NCBI GenBank assembly: GCA_036383255.1
Contig: DASVOS010000005.1
Span: forward strand, 27,671 to 91,670
Direction of reading: 5' to 3'
DNA from: Gammaproteobacteria bacterium
Lineage (GTDB): Bacteria; Pseudomonadota; Gammaproteobacteria; Natronospirales; REEB76
Length of the DNA: 64,000 nucleotides
Part shown: positions 35,540-44,583 of the stretch, one piece after another
How positions within the stretch are numbered: the stretch's first letter is position 1
Layout of the letters: every line of letters begins with the position of its first letter
Notes under the pieces: generated by a model
The model's database searches: none
What the model saw: the letters and a program-made list of their open reading frames with translations, nothing else
What the model was told of the DNA's origin: nothing
Program-made: the position numbers and the translations under genes

Positions 35540-38158
35540 ATGTCTTTGCTTGAACGCCAACCCTATCTCGACGTGCTTGTCTCGTCCCTCGAGCGCTGCG
35601 GGATGGGCACGGGCCACGTGGTGCTGATCGCCGGCGAAGCCGGCATGGGCAAGACCTCGCTAATGCGCGAGTTCGCCGCGCAGCAGGCCAAGTCGGCGCG
35701 GGTGCTATGGGGCGGTTGCGAAGCCCTGTTCACACCTCACCCGTTGGCACCGCTCCATGACATCGCCCTGCAGATAGACGCAGGTTTCGCCGCCGCCATC
35801 GCCGCCGCCTCAAACCGGCATGAGATCTTCAACGTCACCCTCGACCGCCTCTCTCGCATGCCGCCGTCCACGGTGGTGGTTATCGAGGACGCCCATTGGG
35901 CCGACGAGGCGACCCTCGACCTCATCAAGTTCCTCGGCCGCCGTCTGCAGCGGCTCGGCATCCTGTTGGTGATCAGTTATCGGGATGACGAGGTGACGGA
36001 CAAGCATCCGTTGCGCTCGGTACTGGGGGACCTGCCACACAAGGCCGTGAGCCGCATCCGCCTGCCGCCACTCAGCGAAGGTGCCGTCGGCTCCCTGGCA
36101 GAGGCGGCCGGCCGCCCCGCCGCGGGCTTGCACGAGCTGACCGGCGGGAACGCCTTCTTCGTGACCGAGGTGCTCGCCACTTCGACGGAGGATATCCCCT
36201 CGACCGTGCGTGACGCGGCCATGGCGCGCATCGCGCGACTGCCCGAGGCGGCCCGGCGCATCGCCCACATGATCGCGATCGTGCCCGGCAAGACCGAACG
36301 CTGGCTTATGGATGCGACCATCACGCCACAGAGGGAAGCGCTCCAGGAGTGCCTGGGGGTGGGCATGGTGGCGCATCCGGATTACTCGATGAGTTTCCGC
36401 CACGAACTGGCGCGTCGCGCGGTGGAGGACAACATCGCGCCCGATGAACGCCGGGAGCTGCACGCGACGGTGTTGGCCGCCCTGCTCGCTCAAGGCGAAG
36501 GCAAGGTCGCGGTGGGCCGGCTGGTGCATCATGCAGACCAGGCGGCAGATGAGGTTGCGGTGCTGCGCTTCGCACCCGCGGCAGCCGCGGATGCCGCCGC
36601 GGTGGGCGCTCACCGCGATGCGGCCGCCTACCTGAAGGTAGCGTTGCGTCATGGCGAGACGCTGGACGACGCGCGGCGCGCGCAACTGCTGGACCGCTAC
36701 TCCTATGAGTGCTACCTCATCGACCGTATACCCGAGGCGATCCAGGCCCGCACCGCCGCGCTGGAACTGTGGCGAAAGCTCGATGCGCGTCTCAAGGAGG
36801 GCGACGACCTGCGCTGGCTGTCACGCATCACCTGGTACGGTGGCCAGAAACAGGTAGCGGAAGCATACGCCCGCCAGGCGGTGGCCTTGCTGGAGAGACT
36901 CCCGCCCGGCCGCGAACTGGCCATGGCCTACAGTAACGTCGCCCAGCTCTACATGCTGTCCTCGGAGATGGAGCAATCCCTGCTGTGGGGACGCAAGGCG
37001 CTGGAGCTCGCGACTGCCCTGGGCGAGACCGAGATCCAGATCCATGCCCTCGGCAACGTCGGCGCCGTGAAACTCCTGGCGGACGGTGCATCCGGACACG
37101 AGGAGCTGGAACGCTCCATGCAGATGGCCAAGGCCGGCGGGTTCGAGGAGCACGCCTCGCGTGCCTACACCAACCTCGGCACCGCCTACCTGCGCACCCG
37201 CAACCTGCCGCTGGCCATGAAGTACCTCGATGCCGGCATCGCCTACTGCGAGGAACGGGACCTGGACTCCTGGACCCGCTACATGAAGGCCCAGCGCTCC
37301 GACGCGCTGCTGGGACTCGGCCGCTGGGACGAAGCTGCCGATGATGCGGCCTCGGTGCTCAAGCACGCGGCGGCAGCGGCCATCATCCGCATACCGGCGC
37401 TGGTGACACTCGGCCAGCTGCGCGCCCGGCGCGGCGACCCCGACATGGACAGCCCGCTCGACGAAGCCTACCGGCTGGCGGTGCCGACCGGGGAGTTGCA
37501 GCGCCTGGGACCGGTGATGGCGGCCCGCGCCGAGGTGGCCTGGCTGCAGGGCACCACCAGCGAGGAACTGCTGCAGGAGCTCGAACGCACCTACGAGATG
37601 AGCCTGGGGCTCGCCGATCCCTGGGCCCAGGGAGAACTCGCGTTCTGGCTGTGGCGCAACAGCCGGCTTGGACGCAAGCCGCCCGCCAATGCAGGCGCGC
37701 CCTACTTGATGCAGATGCAGGGAGACTGGCGCGGTGCCGCCGAAGCCTGGCGGGCCATCGGCTTGCCCTATGAGCAGGCCATGGCGCTCGCGGACGCCAA
37801 GGAAGAGATGCCGTTGCGGGAGGCTCTCACCATCTTCGAACGGCTCGGCGCGAACCCGATGGCGGGGCAGGTGAAACGCCGGCTGCGCGCCAGCGGCGTG
37901 CGCGGCATCCCGCGCGGCGCCCAGGAGCGCACCCGCCAGAACCCGGGCGGCATGACCAACCGGGAGATCAAGGTGCTGGCGCTGGTGGCGGAGGGGCTGC
38001 GCAATGCCGAGATCGCCCGCCGCCTGTTCCTGTCCGAGAAGACCGTGGGGCACCACGTCTCCTCTGTGCTGGCGAAGCTCGGGGCCAAGTCCCGCGGGGA
38101 GGCCGTCGCCACCGCGGCGCGCTTGGGCCTGGTGCTGCCGCCGGAGCCCAGTAAATAG
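35540..38158 (+). CDS. Large ATP-binding LuxR-type transcriptional regulator (MalT/LAL-like)
   Basis: 872 residues. The N-terminal STAND-type ATPase domain has Walker A GEAGMGKTS and Walker B TVVVIEDAHWADEATL. A long middle part (about residues 400-780) is made of tetratricopeptide-like helical repeats (e.g. LAMAYSNVAQLYMLSSEME, AYTNLGTAYLRTRNLPLAM). The C-terminus is a LuxR helix-turn-helix (TNREIKVLALVAEG, IARRLFLSEKTVGHHVSSVL). Such proteins sense a ligand through the repeats and activate nearby genes. The ATG at 35540 directly precedes the conserved LLERQPYL start; the frame is open much further upstream without similarity. The next four genes downstream on the same strand are candidate targets. 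Confidence 0.9.
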   Translation: MSLLERQPYLDVLVSSLERCGMGTGHVVLIAGEAGMGKTSLMREFAAQQAKSARVLWGGCEALFTPHPLAPLHDIALQIDAGFAAAIAAASNRHEIFNVTLDRLSRMPPSTVVVIEDAHWADEATLDLIKFLGRRLQRLGILLVISYRDDEVTDKHPLRSVLGDLPHKAVSRIRLPPLSEGAVGSLAEAAGRPAAGLHELTGGNAFFVTEVLATSTEDIPSTVRDAAMARIARLPEAARRIAHMIAIVPGKTERWLMDATITPQREALQECLGVGMVAHPDYSMSFRHELARRAVEDNIAPDERRELHATVLAALLAQGEGKVAVGRLVHHADQAADEVAVLRFAPAAAADAAAVGAHRDAAAYLKVALRHGETLDDARRAQLLDRYSYECYLIDRIPEAIQARTAALELWRKLDARLKEGDDLRWLSRITWYGGQKQVAEAYARQAVALLERLPPGRELAMAYSNVAQLYMLSSEMEQSLLWGRKALELATALGETEIQIHALGNVGAVKLLADGASGHEELERSMQMAKAGGFEEHASRAYTNLGTAYLRTRNLPLAMKYLDAGIAYCEERDLDSWTRYMKAQRSDALLGLGRWDEAADDAASVLKHAAAAAIIRIPALVTLGQLRARRGDPDMDSPLDEAYRLAVPTGELQRLGPVMAARAEVAWLQGTTSEELLQELERTYEMSLGLADPWAQGELAFWLWRNSRLGRKPPANAGAPYLMQMQGDWRGAAEAWRAIGLPYEQAMALADAKEEMPLREALTIFERLGANPMAGQVKRRLRASGVRGIPRGAQERTRQNPGGMTNREIKVLALVAEGLRNAEIARRLFLSEKTVGHHVSSVLAKLGAKSRGEAVATAARLGLVLPPEPSK

Positions 38159-38212
38159 GGAGAAATCCCGATGTCCCCCTTGCCCTGCCCGCCTATCCTG
38201 CCCAGCGTCGGA
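38158..38212 (+). promoter_or_regulatory. Conserved promoter region A (before DUF4242 gene 1)
   Basis: GGG-N5-TCCCGATGTC, 18 bp, TATCCT (38194-38199), then CCCAGCGTCGGA. The same blocks recur at 38615-38669 with the same 18-bp distance between GATGTC and TA(T/A)CCT. It starts at the last base of the regulator gene's stop codon. Confidence 0.6.
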
Positions 38213-38245
38213 ACAAGCCGATGACGGTCTGTAAGGAGATGGCCC

Positions 38246-38521
38246 ATGCCTCGCTACGTGGTGGAGCGCGATTTCGCCTCCGGAGTCCCCATCCCTGACG
38301 GCGGCGAGGAAGGTTCCCGGCTCTGCCTCCTGGTAGTGGAGAACAACGCCAGCGACGAGGTCACCTGGGTCCATTCCTACGTGAGCCGCGACAAGAAGAA
38401 GAGCTTCGACATCTACGACGCGCCCACGCCGGAGGCGATCCGCCGGGTCGCCATCAAGAACAGCCTGCCCGTGAACCATATCACCGAGGTGATGGTGTTG
38501 GACCCCTATTTTTACCGCTGA
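38246..38521 (+). CDS. DUF4242 protein 1
   Basis: 91 residues. PRYVVERDF at the start, VTWVHSYVSRDKKKSFDIYDAP in the middle and an ITEVMVLDP end are the DUF4242 pattern (ferredoxin-like dimeric alpha/beta barrel; one actinobacterial member binds nickel). No signal peptide, so cytoplasmic. Its function is unknown. A good AAGGAGA site precedes the ATG. It follows the LuxR regulator by 87 bp with its own promoter-like region and ends in a terminator. Confidence 0.85.
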   Translation: MPRYVVERDFASGVPIPDGGEEGSRLCLLVVENNASDEVTWVHSYVSRDKKKSFDIYDAPTPEAIRRVAIKNSLPVNHITEVMVLDPYFYR

Positions 38522-38540
38522 CGAGATACCGGAGTCAGCG

Positions 38541-38583
38541 CGCCATGGCGGGGCTACACTCCTCTCCGCCATGGCGTCTTTTT
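38541..38583 (+). terminator. Intrinsic terminator after DUF4242 gene 1
   Basis: CGCCATGGCGG (38541-38551) pairs with CCGCCATGGCG (38566-38576), then TCTTTTT. Confidence 0.85.
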
Positions 38584-38614
38584 ACCCCTGCCGGCCCTCG
38601 CGACAGCGAAAAAT

Positions 38615-38669
38615 GGGGGGTTCTCCCGATGTCGGGCCGCCAAGCCGGACCTAACCTCCCAGCGTCGGA
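38615..38669 (+). promoter_or_regulatory. Conserved promoter region B (before the small ORF and mddA)
   Basis: GGGGGTTCTCCCGATGTC, 18 bp, TAACCT (38652-38657), CCCAGCGTCGGA, matching region A block for block although the sequence in between differs. Confidence 0.6.
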
Positions 38670-38698
38670 TACCGACGCCTGATAAGGAGAGGACGCGT

Positions 38699-38887
38699 AT
38701 GCACCCCCAGCTGCCGGACTCCGGTTTCAACACCGCCATCCAAGCGACTCCCAGCGAGGAGCACACCGAGATCTGCTGCCGCGTGGTGGAAGGTGGCCAC
38801 ACCGGGGAACTGCTCTGGCTATATCCGCATGCCAAGGCGGGGAACGGTGCGGTGTGCAGTTTCTTCGCCCGGCTGCTTGATCGATAA
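38699..38887 (+). CDS. Small ORF, possibly a truncated DUF4242 relative
   Basis: 62 residues, with a strong AAGGAGAGG site 8 nt before the ATG and the conserved promoter region B upstream, so it is probably expressed. The C-terminal half (GHTGELLWLYPHAKAGNGAV) loosely matches the GG-x-VTWLH-x-Y part of DUF4242, but the second half of that domain is missing. The function is unknown. It could also serve as a leader ORF for mddA, which starts 27 bp after it. Confidence 0.5.
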   Translation: MHPQLPDSGFNTAIQATPSEEHTEICCRVVEGGHTGELLWLYPHAKAGNGAVCSFFARLLDR

Positions 38888-38914
38888 CCCGCCCACAACG
38901 AGTGGAGTAATCCC

Positions 38915-39646
38915 ATGGGAATCATCGTCTTCTTGTACGGCCTCCTCTGTTATTCGATCGGCGTCGCAGCGCTGCTGTACGCCATCTTGTTCACCGGTAA
39001 CCTGTGGGTACCGAAGAGCGTGGATTCAGTCCCCGAGACGGGCATGCCTGCGGCACTGGTGATAGATCTCTGCCTGCTCGCGCTGTTCGCCTTCCAGCAC
39101 AGCGTGATGGCGCGTCCCGGCTTCAAGAAGGTCTGGACCCGGGTCGTCCCCACTGCCATGGAGCGCAGCACCTACGTGCTGGCCTCTGGCGTGGTGCTTG
39201 GACTCTTGTGCTGCCAGTGGCAGCCGATCCCGGGCACCGTGTGGAGTGTGGCGAACCCCATAGGCCGGCTGATACTGCAGGCGGGGTTCTGGCTTGGCTG
39301 GGTGATCCTGCTCAGCTCGACGTTCATGATCAACCACTTCGACCTGTTCGGCCTGCGCCAGGTGTACCTGCGGCTCAAGAGCGCGCCCTACACGCCGGTG
39401 CCGTTCGTGCAGGTGGCTTTCTACCGGTTCATCCGCCATCCCATCATGCTCGGGATCCTGATCGGATTCTGGTCCACCCCCGACATGAGCCTGGGTCACC
39501 TGGTGCTGGCCGGCGCCAGCACCGGCTACATCTTCCTCGGCATCTTCCTGGAGGAGCGCGACCTGCGGCGCGAGCACGGTGCGACTTACGAGCACTACCG
39601 GCGCAGCACCTCGATGCTGCTGCCGCTGCCGCGCAAGCCATCCTGA
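38915..39646 (+). CDS. mddA: Methanethiol S-methyltransferase (MddA-like membrane protein)
   Basis: 243 residues with about six membrane segments. It has FAFQHSVMARPGFKKVWTR, ERSTYVLASG, STFMINHFDLFGLRQVYL, FYRFIRHPIMLGILIGFWSTP and LEERDLRREHGATYEHYRR. The RHP...EER-DL..HG..Y..Y pattern is that of isoprenylcysteine-methyltransferase-like membrane enzymes, and INHFDLFGLRQV is a hallmark of MddA. MddA converts methanethiol to dimethyl sulfide with SAM. GGAG precedes the ATG. It is co-oriented with the regulator and DUF4242 genes. Confidence 0.85.
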   Translation: MGIIVFLYGLLCYSIGVAALLYAILFTGNLWVPKSVDSVPETGMPAALVIDLCLLALFAFQHSVMARPGFKKVWTRVVPTAMERSTYVLASGVVLGLLCCQWQPIPGTVWSVANPIGRLILQAGFWLGWVILLSSTFMINHFDLFGLRQVYLRLKSAPYTPVPFVQVAFYRFIRHPIMLGILIGFWSTPDMSLGHLVLAGASTGYIFLGIFLEERDLRREHGATYEHYRRSTSMLLPLPRKPS

Positions 39647-39655
39647 CGCAGGAAC

Positions 39656-39693
39656 AAGCGAGCCGTGGCGGAGCGATCCGCCACGGCTCGCTT
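39656..39693. terminator. Long perfect hairpin after mddA
   Basis: A 17-bp perfect stem (AAGCGAGCCGTGGCGGA / TCCGCCACGGCTCGCTT) with a GCGA loop. No U-run follows on the plus strand beyond CTT, so it may act as a weak terminator or a 3' stabiliser. Confidence 0.6.
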
Positions 39694-39759
39694 CCGCGAG
39701 GGAATAATCGACGAGTCACATCCGTCTAGGCATGCGGTACACGATGCAAGGAACAACCA

Positions 39760-40008
39760 ATGCCCCGCTACTTGGTGGAGCACGATTTCAGCCAAGTTTC
39801 CGACAGTCGTGCCGGCATCGGCATTGGGCGCGGTGGACAGGTCACCTGGTTGCGCGTCTATATGAGCGCCGACCGGAGCAAGGGCTTCTGCGTCTATGAT
39901 GCGCCGTCGGCGGATGCGATACGCGAGCTGGCGTCGCTGAACAACCTGCCGGTGCATCAGATCACGGAAGTGGAGACGATGAGCTGGGACCCGCGCTGGG
40001 CCCCGTGA
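39760..40008 (+). CDS. DUF4242 protein 2
   Basis: 82 residues. PRYLVEHDF, then VTWLRVYMSADRSKGFCVYD, APSADAIRELASLNNLPVHQ and ITEVETM, clearly the same family as the protein at 38246 (shared ITEV, VYDAP and NNLPV-type segments). Cytoplasmic, unknown role. AAGGAA precedes the ATG. The promoter blocks A/B are absent here. It is separated from guaA, which runs the other way, by only 3 bp. Confidence 0.85.
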   Translation: MPRYLVEHDFSQVSDSRAGIGIGRGGQVTWLRVYMSADRSKGFCVYDAPSADAIRELASLNNLPVHQITEVETMSWDPRWAP

Positions 40009-40011
40009 GGC

Positions 40012-41586
40012 TCACTCCCACTCGATGGTGGCTGGCGGCTTGCCGCTGATGTCATAGACCACCCGCGAGATGCCCTTGGTCTCATTGATGATGCGCCGGG
40101 AGACGTGGTCCAGGAACTCATAGGGCAAGTGCGCCCAGCGGGCGGACATGAAGTCGATGGTCTCCACGGCCCGCAGCGCCACGACGTACTCGTACCGCCG
40201 GCCGTCCCCCTGAACGCCCACGGACTTCACCGGCAGGAACACCGCGAAGGCCTGGCTCACCTTGTCATAGAGCGCCGCCTTGCGCAGCTCTTCCATGTAG
40301 ATGTGGTCGGCCTTGCGCAGCAGGTCGGCGTATTCCTTCTTCACCTCTCCCAGGATGCGCACGCCCAGGCCGGGGCCCGGGAAGGGGTGCCGGTACACCA
40401 TCTCGTGGGGCAGGCCCAGTTCCACTCCGATCTTGCGCACTTCATCCTTGAACAGTTCCCGCAGCGGCTCCACGAGCCCGAGGCGCATGCCTTCCGGCAG
40501 CCCGCCCACGTTGTGGTGGGACTTGATGACGTGAGCCTTGCCGCTGGCGGCGGCAGACTCGATCACGTCCGGGTAGATGGTGCCCTGGGCCAGCCAGCGG
40601 GCATCCTGGATCTTCGCGGATTCCTCCTCGAACACCTCCACGAACAGCCGGCCGATGGTCTTGCGCTTCTGTTCCGGGTCGGTGACGCCGGCCAGCGCCT
40701 TCAGGAAGCGGGCCTCTGCGTCCACCCGGATCACCTTCACGCCCATGTGCCTGGCGAAAGTCTCCATCACCTGGTCACCTTCGTGCAGGCGCAGGAGGCC
40801 CGTATCCACGAACACGCAGGTGAGCTGCTTGCCGATGGCCTTGTGCAGCAGCGCCGCCACCACGGAGGAGTCCACGCCGCCGGAAAGGCCTAGCAGCACG
40901 TGATCCTTGCCTACCTGGGTGCGCACAGCAGCCACGCGGTCCTCGATGATGCTGCCGGAGTTCCACAGGGCCTTGCAGCCGCAGAGCTCCAGCACGAAGC
41001 GCGAGAGGATCGCGCCACCCTGCAGGGTCTGGGTCACCTCCGGGTGGAACTGCACGCCGTAGAAGCGGCGCGCCTCGTCGGCCATGGCGGCGCAGGAGGC
41101 ATCCTGCGAGAGGCCGGTGCGCACGAAGCCCGGCGGCAGCTCGGTGACGGAGTCGCCGTGGTTCATCATCACGTGCAACAGCGGCTTGCCGTCGCGGTGC
41201 CCGTCATCGATGCCGTCCAGGAGGCGCGACGGCGCCGTGACGGTCATGTTCTCCATGCCGAACTCACGGTGGGTGCCGGGGAGCACCTTGCCGCCGAGCT
41301 GGGCCGCCATGTCCTGCATGCCGTAGCAGATGCCCAGCACCGGCACGCCGAGCTCGAACACCGCCCTGGATGCCTTGGGCACCGCATCGCCGACCACCGA
41401 CTCGGGACCGCCGGAGAGGATGACGCCCTTGGGAGAGAACGTGCGTAGCGCCTCGTCGCCGATGTCCGGCAGGTGCACCTCGCAGAACACGCCGATCTCC
41501 CGTACCCGGCGCGCGATGAGCTGGGTCCACTGGGAACCGAAGTCCAGGATCAGGATGCGGTCGCTGTGTATGTTCTGCTGGCTCAA
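40012..41586 (-). CDS. guaA: GMP synthase (glutamine-hydrolysing)
   Basis: 524 residues. The N-terminal glutaminase domain has the nucleophile in [10 protein letters not shown] and the His-Glu pair in QFHPEVTQT. The ATP pyrophosphatase domain has [15 protein letters not shown], and the C-terminal dimerisation domain ends [13 protein letters not shown]. It aminates XMP to GMP. The start is a TTG at 41586 directly before [16 protein letters not shown], with GGGA upstream. It follows guaB by 50 bp, which contain a hairpin. Confidence 0.97.
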   Translation of the reverse strand: MSQQNIHSDRILILDFGSQWTQLIARRVREIGVFCEVHLPDIGDEALRTFSPKGVILSGGPESVVGDAVPKASRAVFELGVPVLGICYGMQDMAAQLGGKVLPGTHREFGMENMTVTAPSRLLDGIDDGHRDGKPLLHVMMNHGDSVTELPPGFVRTGLSQDASCAAMADEARRFYGVQFHPEVTQTLQGGAILSRFVLELCGCKALWNSGSIIEDRVAAVRTQVGKDHVLLGLSGGVDSSVVAALLHKAIGKQLTCVFVDTGLLRLHEGDQVMETFARHMGVKVIRVDAEARFLKALAGVTDPEQKRKTIGRLFVEVFEEESAKIQDARWLAQGTIYPDVIESAAASGKAHVIKSHHNVGGLPEGMRLGLVEPLRELFKDEVRKIGVELGLPHEMVYRHPFPGPGLGVRILGEVKKEYADLLRKADHIYMEELRKAALYDKVSQAFAVFLPVKSVGVQGDGRRYEYVVALRAVETIDFMSARWAHLPYEFLDHVSRRIINETKGISRVVYDISGKPPATIEWE

Positions 41587-41607
41587 GTTCCCGTCTCCCT
41601 AATAGCC

Positions 41608-41630
41608 GGAAGGCCGCTGGGCGGCCTTCC
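41608..41630. other. Hairpin between guaB and guaA
   Basis: GGAAGGCCGC-TGG-GCGGCCTTCC, a perfect 10-bp stem. No U-run follows on the guaBA strand, so it is more likely an intercistronic structure than a full terminator. Confidence 0.55.
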
Positions 41631-41636
41631 TTGTCT

Positions 41637-43103
41637 TCATTCGCTGCGGTAGTTCGGTGCTTCCTTGGTGATGGTCACGTCATGGACGTGGCTCTCGCGC
41701 ATGCCGGCACCGGTGATGCGCACGAACTCAGGCAGGGTACGCATGGTCTCGATGTCCTTGGAGCCGGTGTAGCCCATGCTGGAGCGCAGACCGCCCATGA
41801 GCTGGTGCACGATCGCCACCAGTGAGCCCTTATAGGGCACGCGGCCTTCGATGCCTTCCGGCACCAGCTTCTCGACCTCTTCGGTCGGGTCCTGGAAGTA
41901 GCGGTCAGCCGAGCCCTGCTTCTGGGACATGGCGCCCAGGGAGCCCATGCCCCGGTATGACTTGTAGGAGCGGCCTTGGTACAGCTCCACCTCGCCGGGG
42001 GCCTCCTCGGTGCCGGCGAACATGCCGCCGATCATGACCGCGTAGGCGCCGGCCACGATGGCCTTGGCCACGTCGCCCGAGTAGCGGATGCCGCCGTCGG
42101 CGATGAGCGGCACGCCGCTCTTGGCGAGAGCCTCGGCCACGTTGGCGACCGCGGAGATCTGGGGCACGCCCACGCCGGCCACGATGCGGGTGGTGCAGAT
42201 GGAGCCAGGGCCGATGCCGACCTTGACGCCGTCGGCGCCCGCCTCCACCAGCGCCTTGGCGGCGGCGGCGGTGACGATGTTGCCGCCGATGACCTGCAGG
42301 TCCTGGTACTTCTTCTTGATCATGCGCACCCGGTCCAGCACGCCCTTGCTGTGGCCGTGGGAGGTGTCCACCACGATGACATCGACGCCCGCCTCCACCA
42401 GCGCGGCGACGCGCTCCTCGGTCTCGGCGCCGGTACCCACCGCCGCGCCCACGCGCAGGCGGCCGTGCTCGTCCTTGCAGGCGTGCGGATAGTCCTTCGC
42501 CTTCTGGATATCCTTGACGGTGATCATGCCGCGCAGCTGGAACTTGCCGTCCACCACCAGCACCTTCTCGATGCGGTACTTGTGCAGCTTGGCGAGCACC
42601 TCCTCCTTGTCGGCGCCCTCCTGCACGGTGACCAGGCGGTCCTTGCCGGTCATGATCTTGGAGACTGGCTCGCCGTAGCGGGTCTCGAAGCGCAGATCGC
42701 GGCTGGTGACGATGCCGACCAGCTGCTGCCCCTCCACCACCGGCACGCCGGAGATGTCGTGGGCCCGGGTGAGCTTCATCACCTCGCCGATGGTGGTGCC
42801 GGGAGTGACGGTGAAGGGATCCTTGATGACGCCGCTCTCGAACTTCTTGACCATGCGCACCTGGCGCCCCTGCTCCTCGGCGGTCATGTTCTTGTGGATG
42901 ATGCCGATGCCGCCTTCCTGGGCCAGGCTGATGGCCAGCCGCGCCTCGGTCACCGTATCCATGGCGGCCGAAAGCAGCGGGATGTTGAGCGTGATATGTC
43001 GCGTGAGGCGAGTGGAGAGGTCCACGTCGCGGGGCAGCACTTCGGAGTAGGCGGGGACCAGGAGGACGTCGTCGAAGGTGAGGGCTTCCTGGACGATACG
43101 CAT
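41637..43103 (-). CDS. guaB: IMP dehydrogenase
   Basis: 488 residues from the ATG at 43103 ([20 protein letters not shown]). The catalytic-Cys loop is [20 protein letters not shown]. Two CBS modules lie at about residues 90-210 ([37 protein letters not shown]). It oxidises IMP to XMP, the first committed GMP step. The frame is open upstream but the family start is at MRIVQ. A TATAAT lies on the minus strand at 43143-43138. Divergent from xseA. Confidence 0.97.
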   Translation of the reverse strand: MRIVQEALTFDDVLLVPAYSEVLPRDVDLSTRLTRHITLNIPLLSAAMDTVTEARLAISLAQEGGIGIIHKNMTAEEQGRQVRMVKKFESGVIKDPFTVTPGTTIGEVMKLTRAHDISGVPVVEGQQLVGIVTSRDLRFETRYGEPVSKIMTGKDRLVTVQEGADKEEVLAKLHKYRIEKVLVVDGKFQLRGMITVKDIQKAKDYPHACKDEHGRLRVGAAVGTGAETEERVAALVEAGVDVIVVDTSHGHSKGVLDRVRMIKKKYQDLQVIGGNIVTAAAAKALVEAGADGVKVGIGPGSICTTRIVAGVGVPQISAVANVAEALAKSGVPLIADGGIRYSGDVAKAIVAGAYAVMIGGMFAGTEEAPGEVELYQGRSYKSYRGMGSLGAMSQKQGSADRYFQDPTEEVEKLVPEGIEGRVPYKGSLVAIVHQLMGGLRSSMGYTGSKDIETMRTLPEFVRITGAGMRESHVHDVTITKEAPNYRSE

Positions 43104-43200
43104 GCGGGCTCCGGGCTGCGTGGCGGTAAATCGCGGGATTATAAACTTTTCCCCCACCCCGGGTAAAATCCCCCGTGACCCCGCCTTGGTATCATGGGCC

Positions 43201-44583
43201 ATGGCGAGCACCCCGGAAGCCGATCTCTTCACCCCCGTGCGCAAGGTCTTCAGCGTCTCCGAGCTCAACCGCGCCGTGCGCGGCCTGCTGGAGGGCGGTT
43301 TCCCGCTCTTGTGGGTGGAGGGCGAGGTCTCCAACCTGGCGCAGCCCGGCTCCGGCCACCTCTACTTCTCCCTCAAGGACCCCCAAGCCCAGTTGCGCTG
43401 CGCCCTGTTCAGCGGCCGCGGCCGGCTGCTGCGCTTCAAGCCCGCCAACGGCATGAAGGTGCTGGCGCGCGGCCGCGTCGGCCTCTACGAACCGCGCGGC
43501 GACTACCAGTTCATCGTCGAGCATCTGGAGGAAGCCGGCCACGGCGCCCTGCAGCGGGCCTTCGAGGAACTCAAGCGCAAACTCGCGGCGGAAGGGCTGT
43601 TCGACGCAGCACTCAAGCGTCCCCTGCCGCGCGTCCCGCGCCGCATCGGCGTAGTGACCTCGCCCACCGGCGCGGCCCTGCGCGACATCCTGAGCGTGAT
43701 CCGCCGCCGCTATCCGCTGGCTGGAGTCGTGTTGTACCCCGTGCCGGTACAAGGCGAAGGCGCCGCCCAGAAGATCGCCGCCATGCTTGGACAGGCCTCT
43801 GCCCGCGCCGAGTGTGACGTGCTGATCCTGGCCCGGGGCGGCGGCTCGCTCGAGGACCTCTGGGCATTCAATGAAGAGCCGGTCGCCCGCGCCATCCGCG
43901 CCTCGGCCCTCCCCGTGGTCAGCGGCGTGGGCCACGAGATCGACTTCACCATCGCGGACTTCGCCGCCGATGTCCGCGCGCCCACCCCCACCGGCGCCGC
44001 CGAGCTCGTGACGCCGGACCGGGCCGACTGGGAACACCGCCTGCTGCAGCAGGCGCTCCGGGTGGAGCAGGCGCAGTTGCGCGTGCTGGCGGAACTGCGC
44101 CGGCGTATGGACTGGTGCAACGCGCGGCTCATCCAGCTGCACCCCCGCCGCGTACTGCGGGACAGGGCGCAGCGCCTGGATGAACTGCACCTGCGCCTCG
44201 GCCGCTGCATGCGCGCGCAGCTCAAGCATGATCACGCCCGCCTCGGGCATCTCGCCGCCTCGCTGCGGGAGCACAGCCCGCTAAAGCGCCTTCACCGCGC
44301 CTCGGACCGGCTCACGGCCCTCGGCGTGCAGCTGCAATCCGCCGCACGAGGGCACCTCACCCGCACCGGGAACCGCCTCGCGCTGGCGCTGCGGACGCTG
44401 GACGCCGTGAGTCCCCTGGCCACGCTGAACCGCGGCTATGCCATAGTCAGCGATGCCGCCAGCGGCGCCATGGTCGGCCATATCGGCGCAGTGCGTCCGG
44501 GCCAGACGGTGCATGCCCGCCTCGCGGATGGCAGCCTGCTGGCCGAAGTGAAGGAGACGCGCCGCGAGGACAAGAAGCCATGA
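43201..44583 (+). CDS. xseA: Exodeoxyribonuclease VII large subunit
   Basis: 460 residues. The N-terminal OB-fold has [39 protein letters not shown]. The nuclease domain has [36 protein letters not shown] and [20 protein letters not shown], then coiled helices and a final LNRGYAIV. With XseB it degrades single-stranded DNA. The stop overlaps the ATG of the M23 peptidase gene by 4 bp. Confidence 0.97.
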   Translation: MASTPEADLFTPVRKVFSVSELNRAVRGLLEGGFPLLWVEGEVSNLAQPGSGHLYFSLKDPQAQLRCALFSGRGRLLRFKPANGMKVLARGRVGLYEPRGDYQFIVEHLEEAGHGALQRAFEELKRKLAAEGLFDAALKRPLPRVPRRIGVVTSPTGAALRDILSVIRRRYPLAGVVLYPVPVQGEGAAQKIAAMLGQASARAECDVLILARGGGSLEDLWAFNEEPVARAIRASALPVVSGVGHEIDFTIADFAADVRAPTPTGAAELVTPDRADWEHRLLQQALRVEQAQLRVLAELRRRMDWCNARLIQLHPRRVLRDRAQRLDELHLRLGRCMRAQLKHDHARLGHLAASLREHSPLKRLHRASDRLTALGVQLQSAARGHLTRTGNRLALALRTLDAVSPLATLNRGYAIVSDAASGAMVGHIGAVRPGQTVHARLADGSLLAEVKETRREDKKP

